Assembly: GCA_016871715.1 (NCBI GenBank)
Contig: VHCO01000030.1
Span: forward strand, 1-46,958
From: Verrucomicrobiota bacterium
GTDB taxonomy: Bacteria > Verrucomicrobiota > Verrucomicrobiia > Limisphaerales > J093
Direction: 5' to 3'
Length of the DNA: 46,958 nucleotides
A program made the position numbers and the translations under genes. The notes beneath the pieces were generated by a model, which was not told the origin of the DNA, searched no databases, and saw only the letters and a list, made by a program, of their open reading frames with translations. Positions 1 through 6,964 of the stretch are shown here, piece by piece. Positions within the stretch are counted from its first letter, which is position 1; every line of letters starts with the position of its first letter.

Positions 1-876
1 CTCGTCGAGCCAGCACCGAGTTCCCCGCTCCTGAAGCCGGTCATGCAACGAACGAGCAAACCCCTTGTCCTCGTGGCTATAGCTGATGAAACAGGAACTT
101 AGGCTGTGTTCTCTCCGGGAAAGGCGCGGCCGAGATCGTAATCGTTTCCTTGCGCCCTTGCGCCCAAGCATTCCCTCGAAATCGCGAGCGAGATCGCCGT
201 AGGCATCAGGCGAAAGTTCATACAGCGGGGAGCCCTGTTTTGCGTGTTCCGGGAGGCGCGTATTTGTGAAACCAGCGTTCCGAAGTAGTCTTTCCCCAGC
301 AGCGGTGTGCGCATAGGCGAACAGCACCCTTACGCCATTTGGTGGAAACGTCGTGCTAAGGTGCTCAGCGAAGTTTAGTAGCAAAACCTCCTTGGCAACC
401 AGCGGGCTCAATGCGGCTTGTTCCGGGTTTAGCATGATCGAAGCAGTGTACAGGTATTTGGCACGGTCGTTGCCAGAGCACGGCAGAATCGAGCTGAGAC
501 CCAAAGAACGCTCGTGCACTTCCCCATCAAGCAACCCGCGAGCCGACTCGTCTGTTAGAGGGAAGACATCGAAGAAGCCTATCAGTTGATTGTCGCTGCC
601 GGTGACCGCAGTGAAAATCGTCGGGTTCTTTTGTCGCCACCGCTTGTAGTCTTCGTACGCGATGCATCGCTTGTCGAGACCTCGTCGAACGATGTCGTTT
701 GCTTCCCTCGCAATAGCCTCGTCGTCTCTTGCTGCGAACCTGACCGAATCCGCTGCCCGGTGGAGAGTCAATGCTAGCGATTCCGCTTCGCTCTTTCGCC
801 CTCGCGAAAAGATCTTGCCTTTCGATCCACGAAAGGTCTGAAGCCAAGCAATGATCTTTCTGAAGTAATCACTCAT
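1..876 (-). CDS. GNAT-like/TIR fusion protein, 3' end beyond window
   Basis: The frame is open from an ATG at 876 to the window edge (292 codons, no stop), so the gene continues to the left. Residues about 60-240 have an acetyltransferase-like layout: a strand-rich core (TAVTGSDNQLIGFFDVF), a long middle section, and a GNAT-type end (TAAGERLLRNAGFT). The last 33 residues open a TIR domain (SCFISYSHEDKGFARSL, then CWLDE). The catalytic Glu region of the TIR lies outside the window. The start codon overlaps the stop of the upstream GNAT gene (ATGAGTGA), which implies translational coupling. TIR domains in defence proteins commonly hydrolyse NAD+ or make NAD-derived signals, and the GNAT-like part could be the sensor or regulator. 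The TIR call is firm; the GNAT call is moderate. Confidence 0.8.
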   Translation of the reverse strand, partial: MSDYFRKIIAWLQTFRGSKGKIFSRGRKSEAESLALTLHRAADSVRFAARDDEAIAREANDIVRRGLDKRCIAYEDYKRWRQKNPTIFTAVTGSDNQLIGFFDVFPLTDESARGLLDGEVHERSLGLSSILPCSGNDRAKYLYTASIMLNPEQAALSPLVAKEVLLLNFAEHLSTTFPPNGVRVLFAYAHTAAGERLLRNAGFTNTRLPEHAKQGSPLYELSPDAYGDLARDFEGMLGRKGARKRLRSRPRLSRREHSLSSCFISYSHEDKGFARSLHDRLQERGTRCWLDE

Positions 877-1375
877 TTTGGTGACAAACCATGTATTTCC
901 CCGTTGCTCCGTAGGTAGAGAGCTTGGCGATCAAGTCTGGTGTCTGGATGACCTGAAATCCGAACCGGCTCCACAGAACATCAGTGCCGTAAACTGAAAC
1001 GCAGGCAATCGATCTTATTCCCATGCTTCGTGTGACAGCTTTTATGTATTGCATATAGCGTCCAGATGCCCCAGCACCTCTCGCTTCTGGTAACACGACC
1101 ATATCGTGGAGGTACATGCAGTCAGGTTTGGTAGGAAGCGTTTCTAGAAAGTCGTCCAAAGGCGGAATCGAATAAAGCATCCAAGGATGAGAAATCGCAT
1201 ATCCAACGGTTCTGCCATTAAGGGCTAGTTTGCGGCAACCATCTGGAAACAGGTTTCGTTTCTCCATGAACACTTCAGGCCGTTCTGGTAGCGTTGTATG
1301 CACCGCATCCGCGATGCTATTCACTGAATCCATGTCTTCGGGAAGAAGCGGGACCCATTCTGCTAAAATATTCAT
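869..1375 (-). CDS. GNAT family N-acetyltransferase
   Basis: A 168-residue protein, a typical single-domain GNAT length. The central strand and loop (CMYLHDMVVLPEARGAGASG) fit GNAT motif A, where the R/Q-x-x-G-x-G/A segment holds the acetyl-CoA pyrophosphate. The C-terminal part (VYGTDVLWSRFGFQVI) fits motif B with its final GF. The family transfers an acetyl group from acetyl-CoA to amines; the substrate here is unknown. The gene lies 10 bases after a TIR gene and its stop overlaps the start of a GNAT-TIR fusion gene, so it is probably the third gene of an OLD nuclease-TIR-GNAT-GNAT/TIR transcript. It could modify or silence a neighbour, as acetyltransferases do in some toxin-antitoxin pairs, but that is inference. 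Confidence 0.88.
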   Translation of the reverse strand: MNILAEWVPLLPEDMDSVNSIADAVHTTLPERPEVFMEKRNLFPDGCRKLALNGRTVGYAISHPWMLYSIPPLDDFLETLPTKPDCMYLHDMVVLPEARGAGASGRYMQYIKAVTRSMGIRSIACVSVYGTDVLWSRFGFQVIQTPDLIAKLSTYGATGKYMVCHQNE

Positions 1376-1385
1376 TGTCGATTAC

Positions 1386-1892
1386 TCAGATGATTTGTTG
1401 ATGCTTGGAGGGATTTCGTCGAGCTTCCTTCATCGCGTCGAGTTTCACGTCGTGGTGGCCCTTGGGATCGTGGATTTTCACATACTCCTGCTCGCGGTCC
1501 GCCGGGCGCCAGTTGATGTAAAGGAATTGGGCCAGGGAAGCCCTTGATGGGGCGTCGTCGAGCCGCAGGGGAAGGAAGCGGCGCTCCCGCCGGTCCGTCC
1601 GTAGCCTCTTGGCGGAGGCGGAGTTCAGCGGGTCGCGAAACCGGAACGTGCCGGCCTCCAATTGCGCCCAGTCCGACCCGAACGCTTGGGCCGACATGCA
1701 GAGCACCAGCACGCGCGAGTGCTCCAGCCCTGCCTCGATCTTCGCCGGGATGTTGTCGCCGGGCTTGAGCACCCATTCATCGAACCACACCTTCAGCCCG
1801 TCCTGCCGCAGCCGCTCCGCCAGCGACCGCACCACCGCCTTGTCCTTCGCGCTGTGGCTGAGGAAGACGTCGTATTGAAAGTCGGTGGACAT
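1386..1892 (-). CDS. TIR domain protein (intact copy)
   Basis: A 168-residue cytosolic protein that is nearly all TIR domain. Seen: the beta-A/box 1 region FQYDVFLSHSAKDK (residues 5-18), helix A with LAERLRQDG, a BB-loop region around 41-48 (VLKPGDNI), and SDWAQLEAG with E79 in the position of the catalytic Glu of TIR NADases. A conserved block follows (RFLPLRLDDA), then a 40-residue tail. The start has a good ribosome site (GGAG, seven bases upstream) and lies two bases after the stop of the OLD-type nuclease gene. It is the only complete member of a family whose N-terminus recurs four more times between 3622 and 12746, so it is the reference for the truncated copies. A likely role is an NAD+-consuming defence effector. 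Confidence 0.9.
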   Translation of the reverse strand: MSTDFQYDVFLSHSAKDKAVVRSLAERLRQDGLKVWFDEWVLKPGDNIPAKIEAGLEHSRVLVLCMSAQAFGSDWAQLEAGTFRFRDPLNSASAKRLRTDRRERRFLPLRLDDAPSRASLAQFLYINWRPADREQEYVKIHDPKGHHDVKLDAMKEARRNPSKHQQII

Positions 1893-1894
1893 GG

Positions 1895-3628
1895 CTATTC
1901 TCCGTTGGGTCTAGCCTTCTTGGCGACGGCCAGGATGGCGTCCAATTTGACGGTGACCTCTGGGGCCAGCTTATCCTTGGGCACCAGTCCGGCAAGGACG
2001 TGGTAGTCTGTCTTTCGAAGCAGGTTGGGCAGGCCCAGCTTCTTGAAGAACCGCTCGAAGACCGGATTCAGGAACTCGTCGCTGGCCTTGATGTCGTCCG
2101 ACCACGGGCTGGGCCGGCCCAACGTGGCCAGCGCGGCGGTCACTTCGGCAATGCACTCGCGCATGACCTGTTCCCGCCGCGCAGCCTCGGCCCTTCCGAA
2201 GAGATCGTCCGCTTGGTCGTGACGCGCGTAGGTGACGAGGACCTCCTCTTGGCAGAGATAGTTCTCGATCTCGCGCCGCTGCCACATCATCTCAGAGAGG
2301 GGGGTGCCCGATTGCAGCGGCTTTTCGAGCCGGTCAAACAGCGCGACGCCGACCAGATCGGTGCGGGCTTCCTGCAAAGCGAAGAAATGTTCCCGCGCGC
2401 GGCTGGGCAGGTTCGTGGTGAGGTAATGGACGAACGGCCGCTCCAGTTGCTGGGCCGCCGGGTGATTCAAGGTGCGGGCGAAGGCACGCAGGATGGCGAG
2501 GTCCGTGGAGCCTTCCAAATACAACACCCAGCCTTTCAGGTCCGCCTGGTAGTAGTGATCAAATCCGATGTCCGTCAGGGCCTTGACGACTTGGTGCCCC
2601 CGATCGTCCATGCGATGCGGCTTTCCAACGAAGGCAATGACGACGTCCCGGTTGGCGGCTTCGTTGAGCACGACTTCGGAATGGCTGGCCGCGATGACCT
2701 GGGAGCCTTGCTGTGACGCCACGTCCGTGAGCAGTTGGTAGATTTGACGCTGGCGGAGGACTTCAAGGTGAGCGTCAGGCTCGTCCAGCAGGAGGACCGT
2801 TTTGGGGTTGGCGTAGAGATGGGCCAACAAAAGCAGGGTCTGCTGCAAGCCGCGCCCGGCGCTCGACAGATCGAGGACGCAACCGCTCTGATCGCGGTAG
2901 GTCATGGTGATTTCGCCCCGCTCCTTGAGGAAGAGCGGCGGCTGAAGCTGGGCGCCGAAGAGGGACTCAATGTGGCGGCAGACATCGCTCCATGCCGGTT
3001 TCGGGTCCGGTTGCTCGTAGATTTGGTAGCAAAGATTGCGGAGGACCTGGGCGGTCTGGCCTTCGCCGAGGAGAACATTGATGCGCCCGCTTTCCCATTT
3101 GGGTTCAGACGCCGCCAGACCGGACATGGGAGGAAGAAAAGCAAACCGGGTGTCCGCTGCTTCGGGAGGAACAGGCATCCGGTGAGGCAACTTGTCCTCG
3201 CTCAGCCGCAAAGGGCGGCAATAAAAGGACTCCTCGTTCGCGTAGTCGAACTCGAATCCACAGGACCAGGCCTTCCCTTCCGTAACGCCCTCCACGATGA
3301 CATCCACGCGGATGTTCTGCGTGTCTTGCTTGCCGTTAGTGCGGCGCACGTCACGGACGTGGAGGTTCCGCCAAAGCAGATTCGCATCAGGCACGGGGAT
3401 GGCGATCAGGTCGCGGCGGTTGATGGTGACGCCGGGCCGTTTCTCGGGGGACGTCTTGCCTTCCCGGCGCTCGTTCCACTTGCGCAGCCCCACATCCCAA
3501 AGCGCCAGGGCTTGAAGCGCAGTGGTCTTGCCGGAGTTGTTCGGGCCGATGAACACGACGGATTGGCTGAGTTCAAGGTCGGCCTCGCCAAACCGCTTGA
3601 AATTCTTCATGCGTAATCGCGTTAGCAT
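1895..3628 (-). CDS. OLD-family-like ATPase with TOPRIM nuclease domain
   Basis: 577 residues. The N-terminal half is an SMC/ABC-like ATPase: Walker A GPNNSGKTT (28-36), signature SSAGRG (255-260), Walker B VLLLDEPDAH (about 278-287) and a switch His in AASHSEVV (H316). The C-terminal half carries a TOPRIM-like pattern: acidic E372 in YLEGSTD, D432 in VALFDR, and E453 in REIENY. OLD proteins are dimeric, ATP-controlled DNA nucleases in the cytoplasm, and many defence systems use them (for example Gabija GajA and retron-associated ATPases). No UvrD-like GajB partner is present. The gene starts inside the 3' end of a broken TIR copy and is followed two bases later by the intact TIR gene, so the two may work as a pair. 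An internal Met at residue 7 is an alternative start. Confidence 0.88.
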   Translation of the reverse strand: MLTRLRMKNFKRFGEADLELSQSVVFIGPNNSGKTTALQALALWDVGLRKWNERREGKTSPEKRPGVTINRRDLIAIPVPDANLLWRNLHVRDVRRTNGKQDTQNIRVDVIVEGVTEGKAWSCGFEFDYANEESFYCRPLRLSEDKLPHRMPVPPEAADTRFAFLPPMSGLAASEPKWESGRINVLLGEGQTAQVLRNLCYQIYEQPDPKPAWSDVCRHIESLFGAQLQPPLFLKERGEITMTYRDQSGCVLDLSSAGRGLQQTLLLLAHLYANPKTVLLLDEPDAHLEVLRQRQIYQLLTDVASQQGSQVIAASHSEVVLNEAANRDVVIAFVGKPHRMDDRGHQVVKALTDIGFDHYYQADLKGWVLYLEGSTDLAILRAFARTLNHPAAQQLERPFVHYLTTNLPSRAREHFFALQEARTDLVGVALFDRLEKPLQSGTPLSEMMWQRREIENYLCQEEVLVTYARHDQADDLFGRAEAARREQVMRECIAEVTAALATLGRPSPWSDDIKASDEFLNPVFERFFKKLGLPNLLRKTDYHVLAGLVPKDKLAPEVTVKLDAILAVAKKARPNGE

Positions 3629-4036
3629 GCGAAGACGAGGTTAGACGTTTTCTTTGCGGAAGGCGGCAATAATTTCTTCGCTCGCATATTCCACAGTATC
3701 CGGCGTTCAAACGACCCGCAGCGACTTAAACCAGCGTCGTCGAGCCGCAGGGGAATGAAGCGGCGCGCCCGGTTCAGCGGGTCGCGAAAGCGCAAGTTGC
3801 GCCTCCCACACGTGCCGGCCTCCAATTGGGCCCAGTCCGAACCGAACGCAAGAAGCAAAGGCTGAAGGCTAAAGGCTGAAGGCTGAAATTCAACTTCGGC
3901 CTTCAGCCTTCGGCTGCCGCCCGTCCTTGCGCAACCGCTCCGCCAGCGGCCGCACCACATTGGGCACAGGCACTGCCTGCTTGTCCTTTGCGCTGTAGCT
4001 GAGGAAAACGTCGTAGGGGAATTCCGCATTGCTCAT
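3622..4036 (-). pseudogene. Degenerate TIR gene with heptamer-hairpin replacement
   Basis: Starts at ATG 4036, overlapping the stop of the upstream gene (ATGA). The first 31 codons match the intact TIR (FPYDVFLSYSAKDK, RPLAERLRKDG) with a five-residue insertion. The next 111 bases expected from the intact copy are replaced by 70 bases of heptamer repeats, which shifts the frame; the upstream frame stops at 3890. The downstream frame resumes TIR sequence (AFGSDWAQLEAGT, FRDPLNRARRFIPLRLDDA) with a short insertion (CGRRNLR) and ends at 3622, seven bases inside the start of the OLD-type gene. The BB loop and the following strands are lost, so a working TIR enzyme is unlikely. The piece may still matter as a translational link or as a recombination site. 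Confidence 0.8.
3850..3919. repeat. Opposed heptamer arrays (hairpin-like) inside TIR remnant
   Basis: Four AAGGCTG/AAGGCTA units from 3858 are followed, after a short spacer, by the same heptamer family in the opposite orientation (CTTCGGCCTTCAGCCTTCGG), so the strand can fold back on itself. The block sits exactly between the TIR-derived flanks CGAACGC and CCCGTCC. The 35 bases GAAGCAAAGGCTGAAGGCTA... are identical to the copy starting near 6185. Confidence 0.85.
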
Positions 4037-4662
4037 CGTTGTTCGGTTTGCGTCTTCGGCTTGGAAAACCACAGTGCCAATTGGTTTCGTAACCGGAGGA
4101 AGGCGCAATCAGTGCATCGCTGCAGACTGATCTTCTCCGCGATCCGCCTGTAGAGTGCGGATGATCTGGGCAATCCCGGAACCCGCAAGGCCGCCTCCAG
4201 CGCCTCTTTCGGGCGGGCCGGTTTCTCACTGGGTTCAAAGTCATAGCCCTGCTCGCGCAGCCATTTCCGAAGAGGCTTTCCCGCCGGCCATTCAATGGCC
4301 TCCGCGACGGCGTTGTCCGAGCCCCAGATCCAGACGTCCAACTCCGGCTCGATCACGATGGCTTTGGCTGCGCCGCTCCACCGCGCTCGAAGCCGCTCAT
4401 CCAATTGCGCCTCCAGTGCCGGGGCGTCGGGCAAGTCGGTGCCGCTTTCTTCGAAATCGAAGACCAGCAAGGCGTGGTGGAAGCGCCGCCGTTCCAAGGC
4501 GAGCATCTCCGGGCCGGATTTCCGCGCTCCGCCATCCCGGCCTGGATGGACCCGGAATTCACATTCAATGGGACGGATGCCCAGGGCCTCGGAGCGCTGC
4601 AAAGCGCCGCTCAAAGCGAATTGCGCGTTCTTGTCCGCGACCAGTAGCACCAAGTCCTTCAT
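4033..4662 (-). CDS. Small partner of AAA ATPase, MAD4/DUF4276-like
   Basis: 209 residues from ATG 4662; a TTG at 4674 overlapping the ATPase stop is a possible alternative. The opening strand with acidic residue (DLVLLVADKNAQFAL), a later HALLVFDFEESGTDLP and an EPELDVWIW segment give a Rossmann/TOPRIM-like spread of acidic residues, as in DUF4276-type partners of defence ATPases. From memory the sequence resembles the small protein that follows the ATPase in the methylation-associated defence system (MAD4), but no methylase or specificity subunit is in this window. The gene follows the ATPase by eight bases, so the two are almost certainly one module. Its stop overlaps the start of a TIR remnant. 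The protein is probably the effector or nuclease-like half; its catalysis is unproven. Confidence 0.6.
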   Translation of the reverse strand: MKDLVLLVADKNAQFALSGALQRSEALGIRPIECEFRVHPGRDGGARKSGPEMLALERRRFHHALLVFDFEESGTDLPDAPALEAQLDERLRARWSGAAKAIVIEPELDVWIWGSDNAVAEAIEWPAGKPLRKWLREQGYDFEPSEKPARPKEALEAALRVPGLPRSSALYRRIAEKISLQRCTDCAFLRLRNQLALWFSKPKTQTEQR

Positions 4663-4670
4663 GCTTTCGC

Positions 4671-5927
4671 TCAACTGAGGATGCCTGAAGCGAACAGAAT
4701 GCCCAGGTCCGGTTCTCCCTTTTTCCAGTCCCGCAGTGCGGGATGGCGGTCCCCCGAGATGATGTCCGTTGCTCCCGCCGCATCCTTTGCGAAACAGAGG
4801 ACATCCGACGGCTCAAGGAGATTCAAAGCAACCGGACTGTGCGTGGCAACCAGGACTTGGCAGCGGTACATCGAAGACAAGGATTGCAGCACCGTCTCGA
4901 TGGCCCGCGGATGAACTCCGTTCTCTGGCTCTTCGATGAGGAAGGTGCCCTCCAAGTCGGAGAGATAAGCTGGAACGGTCAAGGCCAATAGCCGAAGCGT
5001 TCCGTCCGAAGCCAACCAGGAAGGCACGCGCGCCCCGTTCATGTATTCGAGAACGAGGTAGCGGTGCTTGTTGTCGGGGAGTTCAACGGTGTCGATGTCC
5101 TTGATGTCCTCCAGCGCAGTGCGCACGTGCTCCATCCAAGCCCGGAACCGCTGCTCATCGCGCCGTAACTCTGAGACGACCCAGGGAAGGTTCGTGCCAT
5201 CGGTCTGAAAGCGTCGTCCCAAGCCGGGGGGGCTTGGTTGACGGATGAGCTGACTATTCAGGACGAAGGTTTGAACTCCCTTTTCCAGCAGGTCACGAAA
5301 CCATGTGCTGACCGGGAAACTCTCCTGATCGGCCGGGATGTTTGCCAACGCCGACTTTCCACGACCGAGCTTGAATGAGGGTCTGTAAGACTTTCTGCCC
5401 TCGGTGTAGTAATTGTCGTTGCCGCCAGGTTTCTTGGTCAGGACCGCCTTCTGGCTCTTCTGGGCCCGGCTGAGTAGATCGGGGCCTTCATCTTGCGGCG
5501 CTGGAAACAAGTCACGCTGCACAGGCTGATCCACAACAGGCTCTTTCAGCCACAACGTCTCGCGGTTCAGGCCGATTTCGTTGCTGCTTCGGTCCAGGCC
5601 GACCTCGACCTCGTAGCGAAGGTGGGTGAAACGCTGCTTGTCCTCCGCCATGAGCCTGCGCACAACCGCTGGAATCTCCGCCTCGACTGCGAGTTGGAAG
5701 GCACTGCCTTGCCCCATCCAGACCAACTTTTCGAAGGTCGTGCTGCGCGCCTGAACCGTCATCAAAACTTCGCCGCGATTGCGCGCCAAGTCGGCAAGAA
5801 AGCCGATCACATCGAGGAATGTGCTCTTGCCACTCGCGTTGGGGCCAACGAGCGCACGGAATGGTCCCAGCGTCTGGTCCGCCGATTTCAGGCAGCGGAA
5901 CAGTCGGGTTTGGATGCGCGTAAACAT
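4671..5927 (-). CDS. AAA/ABC-type ATPase of a two-gene defence module
   Basis: 418 residues from ATG 5927. Walker A GPNASGKST lies at 28-36, the signature-like LASDGTLRLL at 305-314, Walker B FLIEEPENG at about 329-337 with the catalytic Glu pair, and the switch His in ATHSPVALN at 363. This is the AAA_21 type of SMC-like ATPase used by many defence systems to sense or gate an effector. An upstream in-frame ATG at 6011 lies inside sequence homologous to the end of the TIR gene (LRLDDAP) read in another frame, so it is rejected as the start. The small partner gene follows closely. The C-terminal ending (HPALRDW, LFASGIL) recalls MAD3 of the methylation-associated defence system, which is a tentative match. 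Confidence 0.85.
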   Translation of the reverse strand: MFTRIQTRLFRCLKSADQTLGPFRALVGPNASGKSTFLDVIGFLADLARNRGEVLMTVQARSTTFEKLVWMGQGSAFQLAVEAEIPAVVRRLMAEDKQRFTHLRYEVEVGLDRSSNEIGLNRETLWLKEPVVDQPVQRDLFPAPQDEGPDLLSRAQKSQKAVLTKKPGGNDNYYTEGRKSYRPSFKLGRGKSALANIPADQESFPVSTWFRDLLEKGVQTFVLNSQLIRQPSPPGLGRRFQTDGTNLPWVVSELRRDEQRFRAWMEHVRTALEDIKDIDTVELPDNKHRYLVLEYMNGARVPSWLASDGTLRLLALTVPAYLSDLEGTFLIEEPENGVHPRAIETVLQSLSSMYRCQVLVATHSPVALNLLEPSDVLCFAKDAAGATDIISGDRHPALRDWKKGEPDLGILFASGILS

Positions 5928-6063
5928 GACTGGATCATGGCTCGCCTGTTTGCGGACTGCAACAGCCGTGAGAACGGGGCGCCACAGACCGATCTTCGAT
6001 GGGGGCGTCATCGAGCCTCAGGGGAAGGAAGCGGCGCTCCCGGTTCAGCGGGGCGCAAGCTGG

Positions 6064-6147
6064 TTGAGGGTTGAGAGTTGAGGGTTGAGAGTTGAGGGTT
6101 GAGAGTTGAGGGTTGAGGGTTGGGAGTTGAGAGTTGAGGGTTGAGGG
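6064..6147. repeat. Tandem array of 12 heptamers (TTGAGGG/TTGAGAG)
   Basis: Twelve consecutive 7-base units with only small variation. Read on the minus strand they encode a seven-residue PSTLNSQ cycle, because three heptamers equal seven codons. The array interrupts the C-terminal part of the TIR remnant between LDDA-type sequence and AFGSD-type sequence. Confidence 0.92.
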
Positions 6148-6182
6148 TAAATCAGCAATTGCGCCCGGTCCGACCCGAACGC

Positions 6183-6266
6183 ACGAAGCAAAGGCTGAAG
6201 GCTAAAGGCTGAAGGCTGAAGCGCTACTTCAGCGTTTAGCCTTCGGCCTTTAGCATTTGGAGAAAG
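6183..6266. repeat. Opposed heptamer arrays (hairpin-like) inside TIR remnant
   Basis: AAGGCTG-type units from 6191 to about 6218 are followed by the same family inverted (TTCAGCGTTTAGCCTTCGGC), giving a potential hairpin. The block lies between the same CGAACGC and CCCGTCC flanks as the copies at 3850 and 11873. Its 84 bases replace 111 bases of the intact TIR gene, keeping the frame. Confidence 0.85.
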
Positions 6267-6367
6267 CCCGTCCGCCTGCAACCGCTCCGCCAGCGGCCGC
6301 ACCACCGCCTTGTCCTTCGCGCTGTGGCTGAGGAAGACGTCGTATTGGAAACTCGCTTCGTTGGTCG

Positions 6368-6964
6368 TCATTGCAGGCCGAATAGGTGCGATGGTGTGAC
6401 AGGATCCCGGCGGTCAAACCACGCCTGGGTGAAGATGCCACTGAGGCGATTGAGTTCGCCTTCGCGTCGGCGCGGGCATAGCTGGCGACAAAGCTGGAAG
6501 AGGAACAGGTATGGCATTGCCAGACCGGTCGCGATGCGGACCTCGCGATCGGGCGGGTCTTCGTGGACGTGGAGATGGACGCGCGGATGCTCAAGCATTC
6601 CACGGAGCACGCAGTCAACATCGCCGGGCGCGACGCTATCCACGGTCTCGTCGGCACCGGATATGGGCGCGAATGCGGTAACATCTATTCCGTACTGCGC
6701 ACGCCAGTCCGGTCGTAGCAGATCGAACTGCGACCGTTCCGGCCCTATCAGGTACTCGCAGACGAGAAGGCTTCGATTTCCGAATCGGCCCCGCCACCCC
6801 GTGGGTGTCAGCCGCGGGCTTTGCGAATCAGGATTGTCGACGTACTGGAGGACGGACTGAGTGAAGCACCGCAGCCATTTGGCCTGCTCGCGGCCGTACT
6901 GAGGCTGAAAGGCCCGCCGCACGATGGCCTGCCACATGTGGGTCCGTCGCTCGTCGGTGGTCAT
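6368..6964 (-). CDS. Unknown protein, fourth gene of SIR2-HerA operon
   Basis: 198 residues, not recognised. It is cytosolic in composition, with an aromatic- and Arg-rich N-terminus (HMWQAIVRRAFQPQYGREQ), a mixed middle with many acidic residues (ISGADETVDSVAPGDVD), and a hydrophobic helix near the end (MPYLFLFQLCRQLCPRRR). No signal peptide or catalytic motif is visible. Its ATG overlaps the stop of the NTPase gene (ATGA at 6961-6964), and its own stop overlaps the start of a TIR remnant in the same way. It belongs to the operon by position and may be a sensor, an adaptor or an inhibitor of the SIR2/HerA complex. Its function is unknown. Confidence 0.75.
   Translation of the reverse strand: MTTDERRTHMWQAIVRRAFQPQYGREQAKWLRCFTQSVLQYVDNPDSQSPRLTPTGWRGRFGNRSLLVCEYLIGPERSQFDLLRPDWRAQYGIDVTAFAPISGADETVDSVAPGDVDCVLRGMLEHPRVHLHVHEDPPDREVRIATGLAMPYLFLFQLCRQLCPRRREGELNRLSGIFTQAWFDRRDPVTPSHLFGLQ

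Larger units (their letters stand above)
6045..6371 (-). pseudogene. TIR remnant with two separate heptamer insertions
   Basis: Starts at ATG 6371 with an ATGA overlap on the gene above. The N-terminus is intact (FQYDVFLSHSAKDKAVVRPL). The 37 codons spanning the BB loop are replaced by 28 codons made of heptamer repeats, so the frame is kept and AFGSDRAQL follows. A second insertion of twelve TTGAGGG/TTGAGAG units then encodes PSTLNSQ repeats until a stop at 6045. Beyond that stop, positions about 6000-6050 still encode the TIR block RRFLPLRLDDAP, so the original gene reached at least 6000. The sequence could still be translated as a 108-residue low-complexity protein, but the TIR fold is almost certainly lost. 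It separates the SIR2/HerA operon from the ATPase module. Confidence 0.8.

Noticed and set aside
4671..6011. Start of the AAA ATPase at ATG 6011
   Set aside because: The extra 28 codons fall in sequence that is homologous to the end of the TIR gene in another frame; the fold begins at ATG 5927.
6064..6147. Possible CRISPR array
   Set aside because: The units are 7 bases with no spacers, so this is a microsatellite-like array.
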